Shown piece by piece: positions 21,982-29,619 of a stretch of 29,619 nucleotides of DNA. The position numbers were made by a program, and so were the translations under genes. The stretch is taken from positions 1-29,619 of the forward strand of contig JBEKZQ010000018.1 in NCBI GenBank assembly GCA_049509675.1. The letters run 5' to 3'. This DNA comes from JBEKZQ01 sp049509675 (GTDB lineage Bacteria > Planctomycetota > Planctomycetia > Pirellulales > Thermoguttaceae). The notes beneath the pieces were generated by a model. That model was not told the DNA's origin, ran no database searches, and saw nothing but the letters and a program-made list of their open reading frames with translations. Within the stretch, counting starts at the first letter, position 1, and each line of letters begins with the position of its first letter.

Positions 21982-23496
21982 ATGAAACGAGCAACACGCC
22001 GGGAGTTCTTGAAGAGTTCGGTCACCGCCGCTGCCGCGTTGGGGCTGCCAAGCCTTGCCCTTGGCGGCGATCCGCCCTCGAAAGGGGGCGGGGCCGACGC
22101 CGCGGTCCGCATCGGCATCGTGGGTCTTGGAGATGTCGCCGCGATCGGCGGCGTCGGGGGGCGAGGGCACCAGCTCATCCGCGCGATCCGCGAGGTCCCG
22201 GGAGCAAGGATTGTGGCGCTGTGCGACGTGGACCGCGCCCATCTGGACCGTGAAGCCAAGCCGTTCAAAGACCGCGGCGCCGCCGTCGCCGTTTATGGCG
22301 ACATCCGCAAATTGCTCGACGACAAGACCATCGACGCCGTGGTCGTTGCCGCGCCCAACCATTGGCACGCCTTGGCCACCGTATGGGCGTGTCAGGCGGG
22401 CAAGGACGTGTACGTGGAAAAGCCGCTCTCCCACGACATCTGGGAAGGCAGGCAGATGGTCGCCGCCGCCCGGAAGTACGGCCGGATGGTCCAGGTGGGC
22501 ACGCAGAGCCGATCCAGCCCGGCCCTTCAGCAGGCCTTCCAGTACCTCCGCAGCGGCCAACTGGGCGCGATCCGCTGGGCCCGCGCCATCGTTTACCGCC
22601 CGCGAGTCGGCATCGGCAAAGTCGGCGTGCCGACGCCGCTGCCCGCCACGGTCGACTACGACCTCTGGTGCGGTCCGTCGCCGAAGGGGCCGCTGATGCG
22701 CAAACAGTTGCACTACGACTGGCACTGGTTCTGGTCGACCGGCAACGGCGAAATCGGCAACAACGGCATCCACGTCATCGACGTGTGCCGTTGGGCGCTG
22801 GGGCAGAACAAGCCGGCGCCGCGGGCGATCGCCATCGGCGGCCGCCTGGGCTTCGACGACGGTGGCGAGACGCCCAACACGCTGGTTGCGGTGTGGGACT
22901 ACCAGCCTGCCCCGTTGATTTGCGAAGTCCGTAACGTCCGCATCACGAAGGAGCCGAGTTCGATGGGCACGTACCGCGGCAGCGGCGGCGGCGTCATCAT
23001 CGAGTGCGAAGGCGGCTACTTTGCCGGCGACGCCGCCGGCGGGACGGTCTTCGACCGGCAAGGCCGGAAGATCAAGGAGATCCCGGCGGAGGGCCGCCTG
23101 CCCGAGTTCCCGGACGCCGCCCACCTGGCCAACTTCCTGTCGGCAGTCCGCAGCCGGCGTGCCGGCGACCTCCATGCCGAGGTGCTCGAAGGACACCTCT
23201 CGACCGCCTGCTGCCACATGGCCAACATCTCGTACCGGCTGGGGAAACGCTCCCCGCCCGGAGCGATCCTGGAGACGATCCGGGCCAACTCGGAGCTATC
23301 GGACGCTTTCCAACGGTGCCGCGATTACCTGCGGGCCAACGGCATCAATCTTGCCGCGACCCAGGCGGTGCTTGGGCCGTGGCTGACTCTGGACGGCGAG
23401 CACGAGCGCTTTGTCGGCGAGTTTGCCGAGGAGGCGAATGCGCTTTGCCGCCGTGCCTGCCGCGCGCCGTTCGTCGTGCCGAACGTGTCTTCCTAG
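21982..23496 (+). CDS. Tat-exported Gfo/Idh/MocA family oxidoreductase
   Basis: This 504-residue protein starts at ATG 21982 with a twin-arginine signal (RREFLKSSVTAAAALGLP), so the folded protein is exported. The Rossmann domain begins near residue 42 (VRIGIVGLGDVAAIGG), followed by ALCDVD and the family motif DVYVEKPLSHD. Next come GTQSRSSPALQQA and the substrate-domain signature WHWFWSTGNGEIGNNGIHVI with DVCRWALG. These NAD(P)-dependent enzymes act on sugars or related polyols; exported versions with this WHWFWxTGNGxxGNxGxH region are very common in planctomycetes, and their substrates are mostly unknown. Length and motifs look complete. Its location beside a sulfatase suggests a role in glycan metabolism (inference). 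Confidence 0.92.
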   Translation: MKRATRREFLKSSVTAAAALGLPSLALGGDPPSKGGGADAAVRIGIVGLGDVAAIGGVGGRGHQLIRAIREVPGARIVALCDVDRAHLDREAKPFKDRGAAVAVYGDIRKLLDDKTIDAVVVAAPNHWHALATVWACQAGKDVYVEKPLSHDIWEGRQMVAAARKYGRMVQVGTQSRSSPALQQAFQYLRSGQLGAIRWARAIVYRPRVGIGKVGVPTPLPATVDYDLWCGPSPKGPLMRKQLHYDWHWFWSTGNGEIGNNGIHVIDVCRWALGQNKPAPRAIAIGGRLGFDDGGETPNTLVAVWDYQPAPLICEVRNVRITKEPSSMGTYRGSGGGVIIECEGGYFAGDAAGGTVFDRQGRKIKEIPAEGRLPEFPDAAHLANFLSAVRSRRAGDLHAEVLEGHLSTACCHMANISYRLGKRSPPGAILETIRANSELSDAFQRCRDYLRANGINLAATQAVLGPWLTLDGEHERFVGEFAEEANALCRRACRAPFVVPNVSS

Positions 23497-23511
23497 CGGC
23501 CGGTTGAACCG

Positions 23512-23937
23512 CTAGAACGGGATGTCGTCCTTCTCGGCCGCAGCCATCGCCTCCAGCAAGTCCTTGAACTTCTTCAGGCCGCCGACTTCCCGAATCACCT
23601 CCAGCAACTCCTTCAGGCGACCGAAGCCGCCAATCGTTCTGACCGTCTGGGAAACCGCCTTGATCTGCTCCAGGGTAATCGTATCGCCGGGCTTCGCCGG
23701 CTTTTCCGACGCTGGGGCCGGCGCCGGGCTTGCAGAAACAGCGGCGGCCGACTTTGCCGCCTTCCTGGCACGGCTCAACTTCGTGAGTTTGCTCTTGATG
23801 TTGGCGGCATGAGCCACCGTCAGCGTGAAGCCTTGCTTGGTCAGCGCCTCGGCGATTTCCGGCGACATGGCCTTGGGATGGGTCTTGAGATAGTCATGCA
23901 CCGCCTGGGTCTTGGTGATTTCTGGTTTCTTAGCCAT
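23512..23937 (-). CDS. Small putative DNA-binding protein
   Basis: This 141-residue protein has an N-terminal region (1-55) that resembles a winged-helix or HTH fold: TKTQAVHDYLKTHPKAMSPE, then IAEALTKQGFTLTVAHAANI. A basic stretch (KLTKLSRARKAAK) and an Ala/Pro linker follow. The C-terminal 55 residues (ITLEQIKAVSQTVRTIGGFG, then RLKELLEVIREVGGLKKFKD) are helical and contain a short GG-x-x-(K/R)-(L/F)-K-(E/D)-LLE repeat, possibly an oligomerisation segment. Similar proteins occur in planctomycetes as conserved hypotheticals, by my recollection. ATG 23937 follows the GAAAGAAGAAC leader. A near-consensus sigma-70 promoter lies upstream with paired motifs that could be its own operator. The gene converges on the oxidoreductase with 15 bp between stops. 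Confidence 0.75.
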   Translation of the reverse strand: MAKKPEITKTQAVHDYLKTHPKAMSPEIAEALTKQGFTLTVAHAANIKSKLTKLSRARKAAKSAAAVSASPAPAPASEKPAKPGDTITLEQIKAVSQTVRTIGGFGRLKELLEVIREVGGLKKFKDLLEAMAAAEKDDIPF

Positions 23938-23960
23938 GTTCTTCTTTCTTGGTTAGTACC

Positions 23961-24009
23961 ATGTGACCGACGTAACCGGTAATATGACCAAGAGACGGTG
24001 AAAAGTCAA
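23961..24009 (-). promoter_or_regulatory. Sigma-70-like promoter with paired GGTCAYAT motifs
   Basis: On the minus strand, TTGACT (24004-24009) and CATATT (23981-23986) are separated by exactly 17 nt, matching -35 and -10 boxes at 5/6 and 4/6 positions. Two direct repeats, GGTCATAT (23982-23989) and GGTCACAT (23961-23968), have starts 21 bp apart, i.e. two helical turns. One overlaps the -10 box and the other lies in the 5' leader of the putative DNA-binding protein. Confidence 0.6.
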
Positions 24010-24066
24010 GTATGTGAGATATTCGCGCAAGAGAGCTGAAAAACAATAAGTTACCGGAATTGTATC

Positions 24067-24085
24067 CGGCACACGCCGTGTGCCG
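24067..24085. repeat. CGGCACACG palindrome
   Basis: CGGCACACG-C-CGTGTGCCG forms a perfect 9-bp stem with a 1-nt centre. A third copy of the arm, CGGCACACG, follows about 20 nt later, so alternative pairings are possible. Confidence 0.75.
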
Positions 24086-24110
24086 ACGGCAAGCTGCGGC
24101 ACACGTAGGA

Positions 24111-24265
24111 CGTAGGGTGGGACGAGGCACGAGTCCCACCATGTTCTTCTAATCCTCCTTCAGCGTCCAACCGTTCTCCGGCCGATGGTGGGACTGCGCT
24201 GCGCTTGTCCCACCCTACGCCTCGGTTTCTTGGTGGGGCTTCGCTGCGCTCGACGCCACCCTACG
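24111..24265. repeat. Three GTAGGGTGG...CCACCA repeat units in mixed orientation
   Basis: CGTAGGGTGGGAC...GTCCCACCAT at 24111-24142 is followed by its inverse GATGGTGGGACT...TCCCACCCTACG at 24185-24219. A third, diverged inverse copy is TGGTGGGGCT...GCCACCCTACG at 24231-24265. Each unit is itself a hairpin of GTGGGAC/GTCCCAC type. The wider gap 23938-24371 holds no gene that I can support. Confidence 0.8.
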
Positions 24266-24371
24266 GGTTCCCGGACGCCGTTCGGCAAACTCTGGCAGTT
24301 CACCCGGCCCCTGATTACGATAGGGGGAGATTTCCCGTGCGTTCAACTCCATGCATGCCGGCGGACAGACC

Positions 24372-27300
24372 ATGAACATGCGCCGCGCCGGATTCTCGCT
24401 GCTGAGCCTGGCTTTCGTTGCCTGGGCCTTTCCTTTGATCGCCGAAACCTACTACGTGCGGCCGGACGGGAACGATCAGGCGGAGGGAAAGAGTCCCCAG
24501 ACGGCCTTCAAAACTCTTCTCCGCGCCTCGCACGTGCTGAATCACGGCGATAGCGTCGTGCTCGCACCGGGCACGTATCACGACGAGGTGCTGCTGGCCG
24601 AGCGCTTCAGCGCCGACGGATCGGAGATGCTGATGCGGGCGATGAGAGTGGACAGCGCACCGCCGCGCCGCCCGGGCCGGTCGTGATCCGCGCCGACAAC
24701 GCGGCCAGTCCCGCCCTGGCGATCCATCGCTTCCGCAACGTCCGCATTTCCGGGCTGACTTTCCGCGGTCCCGGGCAGGGGCTGAAAATCGAGCGCAGCT
24801 CGGGCGTCGTTGTCCAGCGGTGCAGCTTCGACGGGCTGAGCCGGGCATTGATCCTCGGCCAGTGCCAGGACGTGCGCGTGGAGAGTTCGGTGTTCAGCCG
24901 CTGCACGCTGGGCGTGTTCTGCCAAAGCTCGGTCCGCACGCGACTGGCACACCTGACGGTCGCCGGCGCATCCGCGGCGGGCATCCTCGCCTTATCTTGC
25001 GGCGAGGGCGCGATACGCAACTGCCTGTTGACCGGCAACAACACGAACTTGATCGCCGACGAGATCTCCGGGCCCGCCTGGACGAGCGACCATAACGTGC
25101 TGGAGGGGAGCACGGGGCCGTGGGGCAGCGTGCCGGTCATCGCCAAGGTGTACGAATGGGCCTCGGCCTCCGGCCAGGACCGCCACAGCGTCCATGTCAC
25201 GCCGGCTTTCCAAGACCCGGACCGCTACGACCTGCACCCGGCAGCGACGGTGACCTGGGCCGGGGGATTGCCGGGGGCGCAGGTCGGCCAGGTGTTGGAT
25301 CCCAAGGTGGAGTTGGATCGTGACGGCCGGCCTTTGACCGTGCGCGCGGGCGCCGTGTGTGCGGGCGCGTATGCGTACCCGGCCGAGCCGAAGCCAGCGG
25401 CCGGCTGGCGGTGGCTGCCATTGAGTCTTTGCGGTCGAGGACCGCGACAAAGCGCCGCGGTGTACGCCGCGGACGGCACCCTGCTGCGCACGCTCGTGGC
25501 CGACGCGGCCGGCGTCCATGAACTCTGCTGGGACGGCCGGGACGATCTCGGCCAGCCTGTGCCGCCCGGGCGATACCAGGTGCGGGCCATCACGCACGAC
25601 GCACGGCTGGTGGACGACGGCGCGGTGGGCGACAACGGCAATCCGCTGGGCGCTTATAACTGCGACAACGCCGACCGGGTCGTGTCGCTTCCCGACGGCG
25701 GTTTTATTGTCACCACGATCTATGACGAGGCGGGCTATCCGCTGCGGCGCTACTCGGCCAGCCCGTCTTCGCTTCCAACCTCGCGCAGAAGGACTATGCG
25801 GCGATTGCCTTGGCCGGCGAGGACATTTACGGCGTGGTGGGCACGCAATCCAAGGCGCGATTGGTCCGCATCGTCCTGCCCGGCGACCGTGCGCGGATGG
25901 CCAATGGAGCCGAGGATTATCGGCCCTTTGCCGAGAACGAGAAACCCGGCGCGATCGGCGGCCTGGCGGTCGCCGGCTCGCAGGCCTATGTCGCCGCCAG
26001 CGGGCTCGGTATCGTGCGCGTGCTCGATCTGGCCACGGGCGCCCGCAAGGCGGACTGGCCTTTGCCGGCAGTTGCCGACCTGGCCGCCGACGAACAGGGC
26101 AATTTGTGGGCGGTTTCCGGCAAGGACGTGGTCGCCCTGGATCGCTCCGGGCGAGTTGCCCGGCGCTACGTCACCGGACTGGAGAAGCCGCAGTACCTGG
26201 CCGCAGGCGCCGGCCGTCTGGCCGTGGTAGATCGCACGGCCGGCCGGCTCGCCCTGTTGGATGCTGCCAATGGAAGGGTGCTGCGGACGTTGGGCAAACC
26301 GCGCGCTGCCGGCCGATGGACGCCGGTCGGCCCCGAGACCCTCAACGATCCGCGCGGCTGCGCCTTCCTGGGCGATGGGCGGTTAGTGCTCACGGAGCAC
26401 GCCCGTGTGCGCATCTTGTGGCCTGAGACCGGCCGCATCAGCGCCGATATCGTGAGCGATTTCATGGACCAGACCGTGGTCCATCCCACCCGGCCGGAAT
26501 ACGTGTACTGCTATATGGGCGTGTTTCGCGTCGATCCCAAGACGGGCGCGTGGACCTGGCTGGTGGAAGCGCCGCAGGGAATGACCGGGCCGGACAGGGA
26601 CGGGAAAGTGAAGGCTTACTCGTATGAATATCCCTCTGCGGCGGTCGTTCTCGACGGGCGGCCATTCATCGCCTATGCCACGGGCAACGAGAAACTGTTC
26701 ATGTTCGACGTGAGCGATCCGCTCCGGCCGCGATTGGCCCTGCAACCCTCGCCGGCACAGAAGGTGCTGAGACTGGTGCCCTATTCGATCATCTCCTTCA
26801 GCAAGGGCGGCGACATCCTGGCCAACGGCGACAGTTACGGCCTCAGCTTTGCCCGCATTGCCTATAAGGGCCTGGATGCCCGGGGCGACCCGATCTACGA
26901 TTTCGCCCATCCGCTGAAGCTGGGCGCGGCCAAGGACCCGAGCCCGCGAGGCATGAAGTGCATCAACGCCCCGTCTTGCGATCGGCTGACCGGCGACATC
27001 TATTACCTGGCCGTCACGGAGTTCAACAACAAGATGGTGCCCGCCTGGGGCGCCGACGGCACGGGCGTGGGCAAGAGCACCCCCGAGGGCAAGCCGCTGT
27101 GGTTCGCGGCCAGTTCCGGCGGCAACTATCAATCCGGCGCGGTGCTCAACGACGGCAAAACCGCCTGGTACTTCGCCGGCAAGAGTTTTGGGGGACAGAT
27201 CGACCTGTTCGACGCCGACGGGCTCCGCGTGACCACCGGGAATTGGAGTTGGCCCTGCAACTACTCGATCGGCTTCGTGGACATGCGGTACGGCGTGCAG

Positions 27301-28227
27301 CCGTATCTCCGGCCCGACGGCAAGGCAGGCGCCTACGTGGAGGACGATGCCATCGGCCGCTTCGCCCGCTGCCGGTTGGACGGCGCGGAAACCGTCCAAA
27401 AGATCAAGACCGATTTCGATTGGACCCCGACGGGCGCCGCGGCCGGCGGACCGCCGGACGCCCACCGCACGGGCGGCAAGGGCCTGCAGCAGTCGTTGGT
27501 GATCCCCAAGGTGGCGCCGCTGAAAGTCGACGGCGACTGGAACGCCTGGGCCAAGGCGGGCGTCGTGCCGCAAATCGTCAGCCTGCCCATTCCCGGCTTT
27601 CCGCGCAACTGGCCGGACGGGCTGTGGCAGACGTTCCGCGCCGGCACGGCCATCGGCGCCGTGGCCCACGACGGCAAGAACCTGTACGCCTATTTCCTCG
27701 TGGCCGACGACACGATCCATTTCGATGCCGAGGACGCAGGGAGGATGTGGGAGTTCGATAGCGTCGAGCTGTGGGCCGAGGAAGAGCAGATCGGCCTGGG
27801 GTTCGTCACCAGCGGCAAGCCGGCGCTGTTCAAGTACCGCTTCCACAACCGCGAAGGGAAAGAGTGGTCGGCCAACTACGCCCTGCCCCAGGAAGGCATC
27901 TGGGGCGTGAAGCTCGCCGACCTGGCGACCCACCCCCTCGGTCGCCAACTGGCCGGCTTCACCGGCGTCTCGCTCGCCGGGCGAAGCGGATACGCCCTGA
28001 TGGGGCGGATCCCCTTCGAGGAGATCAAGCTGGTGGGCGGCATCGCCGGACGCAAGGGCGGCGAAATCTTGCCGCTGACCGGTTCGCCCGGCGAGATTCT
28101 CCGCCTGGGCGTGGCCTTCGGCGGCATCTCCGCCTGGGGCCGGGAGCAGGATTTCAAGGTCAATTGGCCCAGCGCGCTGATGTACTCCGACCCCACCCGC
28201 AGCATGCCGTTCGTCTTTGGGCAGTGA
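24372..28227 (+). pseudogene. Large secreted beta-helix/propeller/CBM9-like protein, broken by two frameshifts
   Basis: Three frames read as one protein of about 1285 residues: 24372 to about 24626, then to about 25756, then to 28227. The first segment has a signal peptide (MRRAGFSLLSLAFVAWAFPL) and starts a right-handed beta-helix (TYYVRPDGND, VLAPGTYHDEV). The second continues the helix (VRISGLTFRGPGQGLKI) and has a FlgD-like Ig module (GVHELCWDGRDDLGQPVPPG). The third has propeller repeats and a CBM9/DOMON-like end (APLKVDGDWNAWAKAG, FEEIKLVGG). Adding one G at 24624-24627 gives DGSEDADAGDESG; adding one G at 25755-25757 gives RRYSGQPVFASNLAQKDYAA. Both restore one frame. It is probably a polysaccharide-associated surface protein. 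Real mutation and sequencing or assembly error both remain possible. GTG 24683 overlaps the first stop but begins mid-domain, so coupled separate genes are less likely. Confidence 0.85.
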
Positions 28228-28242
28228 ACTCGGCATCGGGGC

Positions 28243-28309
28243 ACACTAGCCCGAAGCGCCAGCCAGGGAGAATCGCCGCGGATCCCTCGCTGGCGCGTCG
28301 GGCTAGTGT
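28243..28309. repeat. ACACTAGCCCGA palindromic repeat
   Basis: The 27-nt arms 28243-28269 and 28283-28309 are complementary at 25 positions around a 13-nt spacer (ACACTAGCCCGA...GCGCCAGC and GCTGGCGC...TCGGGCTAGTGT). It starts 15 bp after the stop of the frameshifted gene, in a position suited to a 3' hairpin, without a T-run. I recall similar ACTAGCCCGA palindromes in other planctomycete genomes. Confidence 0.88.
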
Positions 28310-28404
28310 CATGCACCCCGGCGATTCTTGACAACCGGCCACGGCCTGTGTATCTCTGGAGGGTAGCGATCATCCATGACCGGCACCTTCTAGGGGACCA
28401 CATA

Positions 28405-29619
28405 ATGCGATGCCTCACCAAGGCGCTTTCCGGCCTTCTCGTGCCGGCGATTGTCCTGTCGACCCTTGGGGCCGGACCGCTCTGGCGCCGCGAGGCCGCG
28501 GCCCAAGGCCCGGAGCAGGTCAAGGCACGCTACACGAAATATGAGTACCGCATCCCCATGCGCGACGGCAAGAGGCTGCTCACCGCCGTCTACGCGCCCA
28601 AGGACCAGTCCGAGCGCTATCCGATCCTCCTGACGAGGACGCCGTACAGCGTGCAGCCCTATGGGGCCGATCAGTACAAGAGCGATCTGGGCCCATCGCC
28701 CCTGGCGGGCAAGGCGGGTTACATCTTCGTCTACCAGGACGTGCGCGGGCGGTGGATGTCGGAAGGCGAATTCGTCGACATGCGCCCGTACCAGCCCGCC
28801 AAGAAAGGCCCGACCGACGTCGACGAGAGCAGCGACACCTGGGACACCATCCAGTGGCTCATCGAGCACGTCGAGAATCACAACGGCAAGGTGGGCATGT
28901 GGGGGATCTCCTATCCGGGCTTCTACACGTCGATGGGGATGATCGATGCCCACCCGGCGCTGAAGGCCGTTTCGCCGCAGGCGCCCATCGCCGATTGGTT
29001 TGTCGGTGACGATTGGCACCATAACGGCGCGTTGCTGCTGCCGCACGCGTTCAACTTCATGGCGATCTTCGGCCATCCGCGCCCGCAGCCGATCAAGAAA
29101 TCGCGACTCACGTTCGATCACGAAACGCCCGACGGCTACCGGTTCTTCCTCGACTTGGGGCCGCTGGCCAACGCCGATGCGCGGTTCTTCAAGAACGACG
29201 TGCCGTTCTGGAACGAAGTCATGCGGCATGGCGTGTATGACGATTTCTGGAAGGCGCGGGACGTGTGCCCGCATCTGAAGAACATCCGGCCGGCCGTGAT
29301 GACCGTGGGCGGCTGGTTCGACGCCGAAGACCTGTTCGGCGCCCTGGAAACGTACAAGCACGTCGAGGCCAACGGCCCGCGCGGGCGGAACCTGCTGGTG
29401 ATGGGGCCCTGGAGCCACGGCGGCTGGGGCCGCGGCGACGGCGAGTCGCTGGGGCCGATCTCCTTCAACGCCAAGACTTCAGAGTTTTTCCGCGAGAGCA
29501 TCGAGCTGCCGTTCTTCGAGTTCTATCTCAAGGACAAGGGTCCGCTGAGGCATCCCAAGGCATGGGTGTTTCAGACCGGCAGCAACCGCTGGCGGCAATT
29601 CACGGCCTGGCCGCCCCAG
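28405..29619 (+). CDS. CocE/NonD family hydrolase (N-terminal part, runs off window)
   Basis: This frame of 405 codons is open to the right edge. ATG 28405 lies 8 nt after AGGGGA. An N-terminal signal-like segment (LTKALSGLLVPAIVLSTLG) suggests export. The alpha/beta-hydrolase part matches the X-Pro dipeptidyl-peptidase/CocE family (S15-like): YRIPMRDGKRLLTAVYAPKD, TRTPYSVQPYG, YQDVRGRWMSEGEF, and the nucleophile elbow GISYPG with Ser169. The likely acid lies in VGGWFDAEDLFG and the likely histidine in MGPWSHGGWG. These enzymes cleave acyl ester or amide bonds; substrates vary widely, so none is proposed. The C-terminal jelly-roll domain would lie beyond the window. Confidence 0.92.
   Translation, partial: MRCLTKALSGLLVPAIVLSTLGAGPLWRREAAAQGPEQVKARYTKYEYRIPMRDGKRLLTAVYAPKDQSERYPILLTRTPYSVQPYGADQYKSDLGPSPLAGKAGYIFVYQDVRGRWMSEGEFVDMRPYQPAKKGPTDVDESSDTWDTIQWLIEHVENHNGKVGMWGISYPGFYTSMGMIDAHPALKAVSPQAPIADWFVGDDWHHNGALLLPHAFNFMAIFGHPRPQPIKKSRLTFDHETPDGYRFFLDLGPLANADARFFKNDVPFWNEVMRHGVYDDFWKARDVCPHLKNIRPAVMTVGGWFDAEDLFGALETYKHVEANGPRGRNLLVMGPWSHGGWGRGDGESLGPISFNAKTSEFFRESIELPFFEFYLKDKGPLRHPKAWVFQTGSNRWRQFTAWPPQ

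Noticed and set aside
24683..25756. Second segment as an independent, translationally coupled gene starting at GTG 24683
   Set aside because: The start falls in the middle of a beta-helix domain, and a single inserted base joins it smoothly to the preceding segment.
26383..28236. Long minus-strand frame opposite the CBM9-like segment
   Set aside because: It shows no motif and has the same biased composition; the plus-strand protein has clear domain patterns.

Overview
The window looks like chromosomal DNA of a planctomycete, probably of the Pirellulales type. The evidence is high GC content, secreted proteins with lipoprotein or Tat signals, a Cys-type sulfatase, a Tat-exported Gfo/Idh/MocA oxidoreductase, a large beta-helix/propeller/CBM9-like secreted protein, a giant AsmA-like protein, small planctomycete-style lipoproteins, and many short palindromic repeats between genes. 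This placement rests on family recognition by eye; no database search was run.

Layout. 1-489 is the 5' part of an IS1182-like transposase that runs off the left edge. 954-2402 carries a tandem ACT-domain protein and a lipoprotein. 2784-8065 is one rightward run: an AsmA-like protein, a small acidic protein, dapF and a DUF374 acyltransferase. Long, different, perfect hairpins lie before dapF and across its 3' end. A sulfotransferase-like gene (8079-8966, minus) converges on that run. 9275-11428 holds two convergent tRNA-modification genes, a dihydrouridine synthase and queG. 11656-13970 holds three small secreted proteins or lipoproteins of unknown role. 14156-16491 is a short SecA-like ATPase converging on a small membrane protein. 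16492-17587 is a decay zone with an IS21 istB remnant and an internally deleted, truncated rhamnogalacturonan lyase (PL11). Then come rarD, a 890-residue sulfatase lipoprotein, a Gfo/Idh/MocA oxidoreductase, a small putative DNA-binding protein with a good promoter, a 3.9-kb secreted-protein gene broken by two frameshifts, and the start of a CocE-like hydrolase.

How the genes fit together. Three themes stand out. Cell envelope: meso-DAP synthesis, a lipid acyltransferase, an AsmA-like protein, a SecA-like ATPase and several lipoproteins. tRNA modification: dus and queG. Complex-polysaccharide use: sulfatase, PL11 remnant, oxidoreductase and the beta-helix/CBM9-like protein, with some members decaying.

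The most unusual layer is repetitive DNA. At least seven kinds of short inverted or dispersed repeat sit between genes. Several form the 3' ends of coding sequences, and one supplies both the dapF stop codon and the next gene's start. One family of paired hairpins shows compensatory base changes between its two halves.
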